Source of the DNA: Chloroflexota bacterium
GTDB lineage: Bacteria > Chloroflexota > UBA6077 > CF-72
DNA: 8,141 nucleotides
Assembly: GCA_019242065.1 (NCBI GenBank)
Contig: JAFAWJ010000327.1
Location: forward strand, 1-8,141
Direction of reading: 5' to 3'
Position 1 is the stretch's first letter. Every line of letters begins with the position of its first letter. Made by a program: the position numbers and the translations under genes. The notes beneath the pieces are model-generated. The model was not told where the DNA came from. It did no database searches and saw only the letters and a program-made list of their open reading frames with translations. This document shows, piece after piece, positions 1 to 6,724 of this stretch.

Positions 1-2
1 GT

Positions 3-449
3 ATGAAGCTCGAAGGAGCCTATACCTTTCCGGGCCAGCCGCAGCAGGTCTGGGATCTGCTGCTCGATCCCGAGTCGCTGCGGACGTGTATCCCCGGGGT
101 CGAATCGCTGACCGAGACCAGCCCCGACCATTGGGACGCGGTCATGAAGGTCGGTGTCGCCGCGATCCGCGGCACGTACAAGGGCAAAGTAGCGATCGTC
201 GACAAGGCGGCGCCTGAGTCGTACACGCTGCAGGTCGAAGGCAGCGGCGGACCAGGCTTCGTCAAAGGCCAGGCCAAAGTCTCGCTCGAAGCGGCGGAGC
301 AAGGGGTCCTGGTGAAGGTCGACGGCGACGGACAGGTCGGCGGCATGCTGGCGGGCGTCGGGCAGCGCATGCTGCCGGGGGTGGCCAAAATGCTGATGAA
401 CCAGTTCTTCGAGTGCCTGATCGGGAAAGCGAATTCGGCCGCGGGCTGA
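3..449 (+). CDS. coxG: CoxG-family SRPBCC protein (short form)
   Basis: A 148-residue protein matching the CoxG (carbon monoxide dehydrogenase subunit G) branch of the SRPBCC lipid/ligand-binding fold. Visible family features are the N-terminal MKLEGAYTFPG strand, the helix with VWDLLLDPESLRTCIPG, the central GTYKGKV strand, the EGSGGPGFVKG segment and the long C-terminal helix from about residue 115 (GVGQRMLPGVAKMLMNQFF). CoxG proteins are implicated in attaching CO dehydrogenase to the membrane and passing electrons to quinone. The protein stops about ten residues after the C-terminal helix. Longer CoxG proteins continue into a variable linker and a hydrophobic anchor, which is absent here. 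The ATG at base 3 gives the standard CoxG N-terminus; its ribosome site lies outside the window. It is followed 5 nt later by moeA. The fold assignment is firm; the role in CO oxidation is inferred from neighbours. Confidence 0.93.
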   Translation: MKLEGAYTFPGQPQQVWDLLLDPESLRTCIPGVESLTETSPDHWDAVMKVGVAAIRGTYKGKVAIVDKAAPESYTLQVEGSGGPGFVKGQAKVSLEAAEQGVLVKVDGDGQVGGMLAGVGQRMLPGVAKMLMNQFFECLIGKANSAAG

Positions 450-454
450 CGGGC

Positions 455-1672
455 ATGCCACGTGTATCCGCGTATGAGATGGTCGAAGTTAGCGACGCGC
501 TGCAGGCCATTCTCGATCTGGCCAGGCCGCTGGGCACGGAGACGGTTGGGCTGACACAGGCGCGCGGCCGGTATCTGGCGCAGGACATTCCGGCCGATGC
601 CGACCTGCCCGGCTTGCCGCGATCGTCCGTCGACGGCTACGCGGTCATTGCCAGCGACGAGGCGACCAATCTCGAGGTACTCGAAGAAGTCACCGCCGGA
701 CGCCTGGGCCACGCCAGCGTCACACCGGGCTCGGCTGTGCGCATCATGACCGGCGGGTCGCTGCCCGAGGGCACCGACGCGGTGGTGATGTTCGAGGACG
801 TGGAAGAAGTCGATGGGCGCGCCTTGCTGCAGCACAAGCCCCGACGTGGCGAGAACGTCCACCCGCGCGGTATGGACCTGACCCAGGGGCAGACGGTGCT
901 GACCCGAGGTCAGCGCATCGGACCGGCCGAGGTTGGCCTGCTGGCAACCGTCGGCTGTGTGCAGGTGCCGGTGTTCGGCAGGCCGCGCGTGGCGGTGCTG
1001 GCCACGGGCGACGAGCTCGTCGATCCAGACCAGACGCCACCGCCGGGCGCCCTGCGCGATAGCAACCGCTTTGCGCTCATGACGGCTGCTCAGGACGTTG
1101 GCGCCGAGGTCGTCTTTCAGGCGCATGCGCACGACGACGAGGCCGCCCTGGAGTCGGCCATGCGCCAGGCGCTGGGAGTCGCCAACGTGCTGATCACCTC
1201 GGGTGGCGTGTCGATGGGCACGCGCGATCTCATCAAGCCGCTGCTCGAGCGCATGGCGACCATCCAGTTCGGCCGCGTCTCGTTCAAGCCCGGGAAGCCG
1301 CTCACGTTTGCCACCACGGTCGAGGGCAGCCTGTGCTTTGGACTACCCGGCTTTCCCGTTTCGTCGCTGATCACCTTTGAAGTTTTTGTCCGCCCGGCAT
1401 TGCTGCGCATGGCGGGTGCGGAGCAGGTGTTCAGACCTCGCGTCGAGGTGGCGCTGGGGCATGACATTCGACCCGATCCGGTCCGCCCGGAGTACCAGCG
1501 CGCAACGGTGACGTGGGACGATCACCACTTTGTGGCCCGCACCACCGGCTTACAGGCATCGAGTCGCTTGCTGTCGATTGTGGGGGCCAATGCGCTGCTC
1601 GAGATCCACCCGGGCACGGAGACGCTCACAAAGGGCACAATGGTCCAGGCGCTTCTTCTCGCAAACCTATAA
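455..1672 (+). CDS. moeA: Molybdopterin molybdenumtransferase MoeA
   Basis: MoeA inserts molybdate into adenylylated molybdopterin, releasing AMP, the last common step of Mo-cofactor synthesis. From the chosen ATG the protein has 405 residues, close to the roughly 410 of E. coli MoeA. Landmarks are SSVDGYAV at about 57-64 (Asp60 lies where E. coli MoeA has catalytic Asp59), PEGTDAVVMFEDVEE, RPRVAVLATGDELV, TSGGVSMGTRD at 248-258 in the MPT-binding domain, FKPGKPLTFA and GLPGFPVSS at 296-304. An upstream in-frame GTG at 413 would overlap coxG by 37 nt and adds only unconserved residues, so I chose 455. The ATG at 479 (protein starting MVEVSDAL, like the common MISVEEAL) is a real alternative. 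No start has a strong Shine-Dalgarno sequence. A moeA embedded in a cox cluster suggests a dedicated copy, but it may be the genome's only one. Confidence 0.95.
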   Translation: MPRVSAYEMVEVSDALQAILDLARPLGTETVGLTQARGRYLAQDIPADADLPGLPRSSVDGYAVIASDEATNLEVLEEVTAGRLGHASVTPGSAVRIMTGGSLPEGTDAVVMFEDVEEVDGRALLQHKPRRGENVHPRGMDLTQGQTVLTRGQRIGPAEVGLLATVGCVQVPVFGRPRVAVLATGDELVDPDQTPPPGALRDSNRFALMTAAQDVGAEVVFQAHAHDDEAALESAMRQALGVANVLITSGGVSMGTRDLIKPLLERMATIQFGRVSFKPGKPLTFATTVEGSLCFGLPGFPVSSLITFEVFVRPALLRMAGAEQVFRPRVEVALGHDIRPDPVRPEYQRATVTWDDHHFVARTTGLQASSRLLSIVGANALLEIHPGTETLTKGTMVQALLLANL

Positions 1673-1692
1673 TTTGTCTCGTCAGACCGAAC

Positions 1693-1696
1693 GGAG
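1693..1696 (+). promoter_or_regulatory. Shine-Dalgarno site that fixes the coxD TTG start
   Basis: GGAG at 1693-1696 sits 9 nt before the TTG at 1706 in the 33-nt moeA-coxD gap. The next in-frame ATG (at 1796, residue 31) would remove the conserved region just before Walker A and has no comparable site, so the motif supports the TTG. Confidence 0.6.
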
Positions 1697-1705
1697 TTAC
1701 AGACT

Positions 1706-2665
1706 TTGCTACCGCAGATTGCCGAAATCCAAAGCCAGCTCGAAGGTCAACACTACGTCACCGATCGCGCCATCGCCACGACGATCTATCTCGCGATGAG
1801 GCTGCGCAAGCCAGTGCTGATCGAGGGCCAGGCGGGTGTCGGCAAGACCGAGATCGCCAAGGTCCTGGCCGCCGCGCTCGACACGGATCTGATCCGTCTG
1901 CAGTGCTATGAAGGCCTGGATGCCAACAGCGCCCTCTACGAGTGGAACTATCCCAAGCAGATGCTCCACATTCGCCTGGAGGAAGCCGTCGGCGAAAAGC
2001 ACGACATCCGCCAGCAGGAAGCCGAGATCTTCTCTGAGCCCTACTTGCTGAAGCGGCCGCTGCTGAACGCGATCACGCGTGAGGACAAGGCGCCCGTGCT
2101 GCTCATCGACGAGGTCGATCGCGCCGACGAAGAGTTCGAGGCGTTTCTGCTCGAGATCCTGTCTGACTTCCAGGTCACCATCCCCGAGCTGGGGACGGTG
2201 CACGCCAGCCATCGGCCCTACGTGGTGCTGACGTCCAACCGCACCCGCGAGCTGTCGGATGCGTTGAAGCGGCGCTGCCTGTACCTGTGGATCGACTATC
2301 CGGACTTCGACAAGGAAGTCCGCATCATCGAAACCAAGGTCGACGGCATCAACCATCTGCTGGCCGAGCAGGTGGCGGCCTTCATGCAGGTCGTGCGCCG
2401 GATTCGACTGTCGAAGACGCCGGGCATGGCCGAGTCGCTCGACTGGGCGATGAGCCTGATGGCGCTGCACGCGGATCACCTGGAGTCCGAGTCGGTCACC
2501 GAGACGCTCGGGGCGATCCTCAAGGATCGCGATGACGTCTCGCGGTTGGCGGGGTCGCGGACGGAGTCGATCGTCGGCGAGCTGACCACCCTCGACGAGG
2601 ATGGCCTGCGCAGCCAGCCACCACAGATCGCCCAGCGGGTGGACAAGGAGCTGGTTTCACGCTAA
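1706..2665 (+). CDS. coxD: CoxD, MoxR-type AAA+ ATPase
   Basis: A 319-residue AAA+ ATPase of the MoxR family. Walker A is GQAGVGKT (41-48), Walker B is LLIDE (132-136), and sensor 1 is in LTSNRTREL (Asn178). A candidate arginine finger follows in ALKRRC (186-191), and a helical lid domain makes up the C-terminal third. The YEGLDANSALYEWNY segment (68-82) is typical of the CoxD branch. In Oligotropha carboxidovorans CoxD is a membrane-associated chaperone-like ATPase needed to sulfurate the Mo centre of CO dehydrogenase. Here it is followed 16 nt later by the VWA protein CoxE, the usual MoxR-VWA pairing. Translation starts at TTG, supported by GGAG 9 nt upstream. All ATPase motifs are intact. 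CoxD relatives also serve other Mo hydroxylases, so CO specificity is inferred. Confidence 0.95.
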   Translation: MLPQIAEIQSQLEGQHYVTDRAIATTIYLAMRLRKPVLIEGQAGVGKTEIAKVLAAALDTDLIRLQCYEGLDANSALYEWNYPKQMLHIRLEEAVGEKHDIRQQEAEIFSEPYLLKRPLLNAITREDKAPVLLIDEVDRADEEFEAFLLEILSDFQVTIPELGTVHASHRPYVVLTSNRTRELSDALKRRCLYLWIDYPDFDKEVRIIETKVDGINHLLAEQVAAFMQVVRRIRLSKTPGMAESLDWAMSLMALHADHLESESVTETLGAILKDRDDVSRLAGSRTESIVGELTTLDEDGLRSQPPQIAQRVDKELVSR

Positions 2666-2681
2666 CCAGCACGCGGACCTG

Positions 2682-3827
2682 ATGCCACGCAAGGCTCGAC
2701 ATAGCGACCTCCAGCGCAACATCATCGACTTCTGTCGGCTGCTGCGCGAGCGCGAGATGCTCGTGACGCCCTCGGAAGTCATCGACGCGATTCGGACTGC
2801 CGACGCGGTCGACATCAGCGACCGCCAGGAGTTCAAGACCGCGCTGCGGTCCGTGCTGACCGCCAAGCCCGAAGACATCCCCATCCACGACGCCAGCTTC
2901 GACGAATTCTGGCGCGGGCGCCTGCAGGAGCTCATGCAGGAACGCGGCGAGGACGGCGTCGCCACACAGGATGACCAGGCCCAGGGTGAGGACATGCCCC
3001 AGCCGCAAGTCGCCGAAGGCGATCAGGCCGAGGCCGACGAGGACGAGGAAGGCATGGACATGCCGCTCTACTCGCCTGTCGAGGTCCTGGCCACCCGCGA
3101 CTTCAGCACCTTCGTCCCCGACGAGATGCAGGACATCGCCCGCGCGATCATGGTCGTCGCCCGCCGACTGGCCACCCGCGAGAGCCGCCGCTATCGGTCG
3201 ACCCAGCGCGGCCACGCCATCGACCTGCGCCGCACGATGCGCCGCAACATCAAGTACGGCGGCACGGTCGTCGAGCTGGCGCGCAAGAAGCGCAAGATTC
3301 GCAAGCCGAAGATCGTGCTGATCTGCGACGTCAGCCGCAGCATGGACACCTACAGCAAGTTCCTGCTGCAGTTCATCTACGCGCTGCAGAACACCCTTGG
3401 GCGCGTCGAGAGCTTCGTGTTTTCCACCCGGCTGACGCGGGTGACCGACTACTTCCGGTCCAGCGACATCTACACGGTGCTCGATCGCATCACCCGTGAG
3501 GTGCCTGACTGGTCCGGTGGCACGCGCATCGGCGAGAGCTTGAAGACCTTCAACGCCGACTGGTCGCTGCGGACGGTGAACAAGCACACGATCGTGCTGA
3601 TCATGAGCGATGGGCTGGATACGGGCGACGCGAGCGTGCTGGAGCACGAGATGGAGCAGATTCAGCGGCGCGCGGCGCGGGTGATCTGGCTGAATCCGTT
3701 GCTCGGCAATGAGGATTACCGGCCGCTGGCGCGGGGCATGAGCGCGGCGCTGCCGCACGTCAATTTGTTTGCCAGCGCGCATAACCTGGCGAGCCTCCAG
3801 GCGCTGGGCAAACATCTGGCTCTGTGA
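2682..3827 (+). CDS. coxE: CoxE, VWA (MIDAS) maturation protein
   Basis: A 381-residue CoxE-family protein with a C-terminal von Willebrand A domain. The metal-ion-dependent adhesion site looks complete: DVSRS at 216-220, Thr281 in GGTRIG and Asp310 in MSDGLD. The N-terminal part (1-80) is helical and contains the FCRLLREREMLVTPSEVIDA motif of the family. Residues 87-126 form an acidic linker (16 Asp/Glu in 40), followed by a strongly basic stretch just before the VWA strand (RKKRKIRKPK). In Oligotropha CoxE acts with CoxD and CoxF in building the CO dehydrogenase active site, with a proposed part in copper insertion. The frame is open upstream to an ATG at 2601 inside coxD. I chose 2682 because it starts just after the coxD stop and gives the family N-terminus. 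Its ribosome site is weak. Confidence 0.94.
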   Translation: MPRKARHSDLQRNIIDFCRLLREREMLVTPSEVIDAIRTADAVDISDRQEFKTALRSVLTAKPEDIPIHDASFDEFWRGRLQELMQERGEDGVATQDDQAQGEDMPQPQVAEGDQAEADEDEEGMDMPLYSPVEVLATRDFSTFVPDEMQDIARAIMVVARRLATRESRRYRSTQRGHAIDLRRTMRRNIKYGGTVVELARKKRKIRKPKIVLICDVSRSMDTYSKFLLQFIYALQNTLGRVESFVFSTRLTRVTDYFRSSDIYTVLDRITREVPDWSGGTRIGESLKTFNADWSLRTVNKHTIVLIMSDGLDTGDASVLEHEMEQIQRRAARVIWLNPLLGNEDYRPLARGMSAALPHVNLFASAHNLASLQALGKHLAL

Positions 3828-3828
3828 G

Positions 3829-3921
3829 AACTCAGAAGTCAGAAATCAGAAATCAGACGTGTCGTCACTACGGGGAGAGGTACCCTTTTATTACAAATCT
3901 GACTTCTGAGTCCTGACTTCT
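3829..3921 (+). repeat. Heptamer array forming an inverted repeat between coxE and the xdhC-like gene
   Basis: Four tandem heptamers of pattern AANTCAG lie at 3829-3856 (AACTCAG, AAGTCAG, AAATCAG, AAATCAG). Three copies in the opposite orientation follow at 3899-3919 (CTGACTT, CTGAGTC, CTGACTT). The arms give a perfect 14-bp inverted repeat, 3830-3843 with 3898-3911, and a 9-bp alternative pairing of 3834-3842 with 3913-3921. The intervening 54 nt have no gene. The block is clearly more AT-rich than its surroundings, starts 2 nt after the coxE stop and runs up to the next start codon. In RNA it could form a long-loop hairpin affecting expression of the downstream half of the operon. It could also be a small mobile-type or slippage-derived repeat. 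No target-site duplication is evident. Confidence 0.8.
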
Positions 3922-4989
3922 ATGAACGAACTTCTCCCTGACATCGAGCGCTGGCAGGCAGCCGGCAAGAAGGTCGCGGTCGCGACCGTCGTCCAGGCCT
4001 ACGGCTCGGCCCCGCGACGACCGGGCGCCAAGATGGCCATCGCCGACGACGGCGAATTCGTCGGCTCCGTCTCCGGGGGCTGCGTCGAAAACGACGTCGT
4101 CGAGCACGCCAAGCAGGTCATCGAAGAGGACCATCCCCGCCTGGTGCCCTACGGCATCAGCGACGAGATGGCCTTCAACGTCGGCCTGGCCTGTGGCGGC
4201 CAGATCGAAGTCTTCATCCAGCCGTTCGGCAAGGCCTTCCCCACCGAGAAGCCCGTGGCGTTTGCCTACGTGGTCGACGGTCCGGAGCAAGGCAGCGGCC
4301 TGCTGGCCTGGGAGTTCGGCAAGCATCGCGGCAGCGTGCAGCAGGGTGACGCATTCGACGACCGCGTCGCGCAGGACGCGATCGACCAGTTGCGCGAGGG
4401 CCGGCCCGGTCAGCTGCGCTACGACGACGCGCCCGAGGGTCCGACCCGCATCTTCGTCGACACCTATCCGGCGCAGCCGACGATCGTGATTTTCGGCGCC
4501 GTGCATATCGGCGTCGCGCTGGCGCAACTGGCCAAAGACGTGGGCGGCTTCCGGATTGTGGTGGTGGATGCGCGGGGCGCCTGGGCCACCAAAGAACGGT
4601 TTCCGACGGCCGACGAGATCCACATCATGCACGCGGACGACTACCTCAAGGGGCATCCGCTCAGCAACAACGCGTACGTCGCGGTCTTGAGCCATGATCC
4701 CAAACTCGACGATCCCGCCCTGCTGGGCGCCTTGCGCAGCGACGCCCGCTACGTCGGCGCTGTCGGCAGCAACAAGACCCAGCGCGAGCGCCGCCAGCGG
4801 CTGATCGACGCGGGTCTCACCGAGGAACAGATGGATCGACTGCACGGTCCGATCGGGCTGGACCTTGGCGCACAGTCGCCCGAGGAGATCGGCGTGTCGG
4901 TCCTGGCGCAAATGCTGGCCGCCAAGAACGGCAAATTGCCGCAGGCGCCGGCCCAGCGTCAGCGCGCTTCAGTCGCGGTCGCGGTGTAA
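3922..4989 (+). CDS. XdhC/CoxI-family molybdenum-hydroxylase maturation factor
   Basis: A 355-residue, full-length two-domain XdhC-family protein. The N-terminal XdhC_CoxI domain shows TVVQAYGSAPRRPGAKM (22-38) and GSVSGGCVE (48-56, with the conserved Cys54). The C-terminal Rossmann-like domain begins near 186 with VIFGAVHIG, a variant of the glycine-rich nucleotide loop, and contains YVGAVGSNKT (277-286) and HGPIGLDLGAQSPEEIGVS (308-326). XdhC in Rhodobacter binds Mo cofactor, promotes its sulfuration and delivers it to the apoenzyme. In Oligotropha the cox cluster encodes two relatives, CoxF and CoxI, and I cannot tell which this corresponds to, so no symbol is given. The ATG at 3922 gives the normal family start. 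There is no Shine-Dalgarno sequence; the heptamer repeat occupies that place. mocA follows after 11 nt. Confidence 0.93.
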   Translation: MNELLPDIERWQAAGKKVAVATVVQAYGSAPRRPGAKMAIADDGEFVGSVSGGCVENDVVEHAKQVIEEDHPRLVPYGISDEMAFNVGLACGGQIEVFIQPFGKAFPTEKPVAFAYVVDGPEQGSGLLAWEFGKHRGSVQQGDAFDDRVAQDAIDQLREGRPGQLRYDDAPEGPTRIFVDTYPAQPTIVIFGAVHIGVALAQLAKDVGGFRIVVVDARGAWATKERFPTADEIHIMHADDYLKGHPLSNNAYVAVLSHDPKLDDPALLGALRSDARYVGAVGSNKTQRERRQRLIDAGLTEEQMDRLHGPIGLDLGAQSPEEIGVSVLAQMLAAKNGKLPQAPAQRQRASVAVAV

Positions 4990-5000
4990 ACACGCCCACA

Positions 5001-5603
5001 GTGCTGGCAGCCGTTATCCTCGCCGCTGGCGGCTCCAGCCGTATGGGGCAACCCAAACAACTCCTCAAATTCCGGGGCACCTCGCTACTGCGGCGTGCCA
5101 TCGACACCGCCCTGGCAGTACCGACCGACCAGGTCATCGTCGTCCTGGGGCATGCCGCCGACCAGCTCATCCCCGAATGCGAGGCGACCGGCGCCACGGT
5201 CGTTCTCAACGACCAGTGGCGCGAAGGGGTCAGTACCTCGCTACGTGGCGGTCTGGCGGCCGTTGTATCAGAGGCGCGGGGCGTGTTCATCTATCCGGCT
5301 GACATGCCGCTGGTGACCCCCGAGGCATTGCGTGAGCTGGCCCATCGGCAGCAGGTCAGCGGCCGTCCAGCGGCGATGACCGAAGCTGGCGGCGTGCGCG
5401 GGGTCCCGGTGTTCATCACTCGCTCGCTGTTCCCGTCGCTGATGATCCAGGAGGGCGACGTGGGCGGCGCGCAGTACCTGCGTGCGCACCCGGAGGCCGT
5501 CGAAGCGGTCCATTTCGCGGACCCGGACATCGTCCGTGATGTCGACCGCCCGGAGGACTACGCGCGCCTGCTCGAGCTCGATCCCGACGCAGAGCTCGCG
5601 TGA
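5001..5603 (+). CDS. mocA: MocA-like molybdopterin cytidylyltransferase
   Basis: A 200-residue nucleotidyltransferase of the MobA/MocA group. The NTP-binding signature LAAGGSSRMGQPK is at 7-19, NDQWREGVSTSLRGG follows, PADMP (99-103) is the metal-binding Asp region, GVPVFITRSLFP and the GDVGG loop come next, and DVDRPEDY is near the end. MocA attaches CMP to Mo-molybdopterin to form the molybdopterin cytosine dinucleotide used by CO dehydrogenase and related hydroxylases. LAAG rather than LAGG in the signature, together with the neighbours, favours MocA (CTP) over MobA (GTP). The GTG start is required because the signature begins six residues later, although no clear ribosome site is visible. 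Its stop overlaps the next start as GTGA, which suggests translational coupling. Nucleotide specificity is inferred. Confidence 0.9.
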   Translation: MLAAVILAAGGSSRMGQPKQLLKFRGTSLLRRAIDTALAVPTDQVIVVLGHAADQLIPECEATGATVVLNDQWREGVSTSLRGGLAAVVSEARGVFIYPADMPLVTPEALRELAHRQQVSGRPAAMTEAGGVRGVPVFITRSLFPSLMIQEGDVGGAQYLRAHPEAVEAVHFADPDIVRDVDRPEDYARLLELDPDAELA

Positions 5604-6142
5604 CGCACGATCACCGACACAGCGCCGGCTTTTGCCTGCAGTGCGGAACGCCGCTGGTGGCCAGGCACCAGGAGGACCGCGAACGGCCGACCTGTCCCGC
5701 GTGCGGCTTCGTCTACTACCTCGATCCCAAGGTCGCCGCCGCGGTCGTGCTGGGCAACGAGCAGGGCGTGCTGCTCGGCAAACGCTGTGTCGATCCTGGT
5801 GCGGGTCTGTGGAGCTTTCCCGCCGGGTACGTCAATCGCGGCGAAGTCCTCGAGGAAGCCGCGGTGCGCGAGGTCGCGGAAGAGATCGGACTCGAGGTGC
5901 GACTCACCGGCATTGTCGGCGTGTACTCGGAGCGCGGCTCCCCGGTGGTGCTGGTCGTGTACTCGGGCGAGGTTGTCGCGGGCGAGCCGACCCCCGACGG
6001 CCACGAGGTCAGCGAAGTACGTCGCTTTCCGATCGAGGATTTACCCGACGAGCTGGCCTTCCCGCACGATCGGCGGGTGCTCGCGGATTGGAAGCACGCG
6101 CTGCAGACTGGTAGCCTGATAGGGATTCATGACCCTCTGTGA
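5600..6142 (+). CDS. Zinc-ribbon Nudix hydrolase
   Basis: A 180-residue Nudix hydrolase with an N-terminal zinc ribbon (CxxC at 12-15 and CxxC at 32-35, the Nudix_N_2 type). A perfect Nudix box spans 76-98: G-x5-E-x7-RE-V-x-EE-x-GL, with the metal-binding REVAEE core intact. Such enzymes hydrolyse nucleoside diphosphates linked to another group, such as ADP-ribose, NADH or FAD; the sequence does not give the substrate. The GTG start shares 4 nt (GTGA) with the mocA stop, so the two are likely co-translated, and coxS follows. Because it sits among genes for dinucleotide cofactors (FAD in CoxM, molybdopterin dinucleotide from MocA), a cofactor-cleaning or recycling role is attractive, but that is inference only. 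It may simply be a housekeeping gene captured in the operon. Confidence 0.93.
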   Translation: MTHDHRHSAGFCLQCGTPLVARHQEDRERPTCPACGFVYYLDPKVAAAVVLGNEQGVLLGKRCVDPGAGLWSFPAGYVNRGEVLEEAAVREVAEEIGLEVRLTGIVGVYSERGSPVVLVVYSGEVVAGEPTPDGHEVSEVRRFPIEDLPDELAFPHDRRVLADWKHALQTGSLIGIHDPL

Positions 6143-6173
6143 GGCACGCTTTTGATGGCTCAAACCCAGACGC

Positions 6174-6178
6174 AGGAG
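6174..6178 (+). promoter_or_regulatory. Shine-Dalgarno site supporting the inner coxS start
   Basis: AGGAG at 6174-6178 lies 6 nt before the ATG at 6185. The competing upstream ATG at 6155 has only GAGG at 6141-6144, spaced 10 nt. Confidence 0.5.
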
Positions 6179-6184
6179 CCGGGG

Positions 6185-6721
6185 ATGCACACCGTCGCGG
6201 TGACCGTCAACGGAACGCGGTACACCCGCGAGGTCGAACCGCGGCAGCTTCTGGTGTACTTCATTCGCGAACAGCTCGGACTGACCGGCACCCACGTTGG
6301 GTGCGACACGTCGCAGTGCGGCGCATGCACGATTCTGCTGAACGGCGTGGCCGTCAAGTCGTGCACGATCCTCGCCGTCCAGGCCGACGGGGCCGACATC
6401 AAGACCATCGAGGGCTACGCCGAACCGAACGGTAAGCTCCACCCGATCCAGCAGGCGTTCTGGGAGGAGCACGGTCTGCAGTGCGGCTTTTGCACACCGG
6501 GCATGGTCGTGACCATCGATCAGCTCTTGCGCGACAACCCGAACCCGACCGAGAGCGAAGTTCGCCACGGGCTCGACGGCAACCTGTGCCGCTGCACCGG
6601 CTACCAGAACATCGTCAAGTCGGCGCTCTCGGCGGGGCGCAAGCTGCGCGGCGAGGAGCCGTTCGAGAAGCCCGACAGCGCGACGTCCGAAGCCGCTCCA
6701 GTCACCGCGGGAGCTCGCTGA
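6185..6721 (+). CDS. coxS: CoxS-type [2Fe-2S] small subunit
   Basis: A 178-residue iron-sulfur subunit of a molybdenum hydroxylase that passes electrons from the Mo centre to FAD. The N-terminal ferredoxin-like domain has a plant-type cluster motif at Cys40, Cys45, Cys48 and Cys60 ([10 protein letters not shown] plus KSC). The C-terminal four-helix domain holds the second cluster with Cys100, Cys103, Cys135 and Cys137 (QCGFCTPGM and [10 protein letters not shown]). All eight ligands are present, and [10 protein letters not shown] includes the Gln next to the proximal cluster. I chose ATG 6185 for its AGGAG site and because the VNG strand then begins as in Oligotropha CoxS. ATG 6155 would add ten residues ([10 protein letters not shown]) and remains possible. 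A hydrophilic tail of about 20 residues follows the last helix. coxM starts 3 nt after the stop. CoxS rather than another hydroxylase small subunit is inferred from the coxG/D/E context. Confidence 0.94.
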   Translation: MHTVAVTVNGTRYTREVEPRQLLVYFIREQLGLTGTHVGCDTSQCGACTILLNGVAVKSCTILAVQADGADIKTIEGYAEPNGKLHPIQQAFWEEHGLQCGFCTPGMVVTIDQLLRDNPNPTESEVRHGLDGNLCRCTGYQNIVKSALSAGRKLRGEEPFEKPDSATSEAAPVTAGAR

Positions 6722-6724
6722 GCC

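Noticed and set aside
413..454. GTG at 413 as the moeA start
   Set aside because: It would overlap coxG by 37 nt and add 14 residues not typical of MoeA; ATG 455 or 479 fits the family N-terminus.
20..1132. Long antisense open frame (370 codons) opposite coxG/moeA
   Set aside because: It mirrors the codon pattern of two well-supported genes, resembles no family I know, and long antisense frames are common in GC-rich DNA.
2520..3815. Antisense open frame of 431 codons opposite coxD/coxE
   Set aside because: It covers nearly all of coxE, whose VWA motifs are intact; its translation is His/Arg/Gln-rich shadow sequence with no recognisable domain.
3871..3897. Possible promoter (TACAAA at 3892-3897) or small terminator (GGGG...CCC then TTTTATT) inside the heptamer repeat loop
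   Set aside because: No matching -35 at the right distance, and the stem is only about 3 bp; AT-rich sequence alone is not enough.
3829..3921. CRISPR array
   Set aside because: The 7-bp units are directly adjacent without spacers and appear in both orientations, unlike CRISPR repeats.
3868..4911. Antisense open frame of 347 codons opposite the xdhC-like gene
   Set aside because: It is a shadow of a full-length XdhC-family gene, with no recognisable domain or ribosome site.
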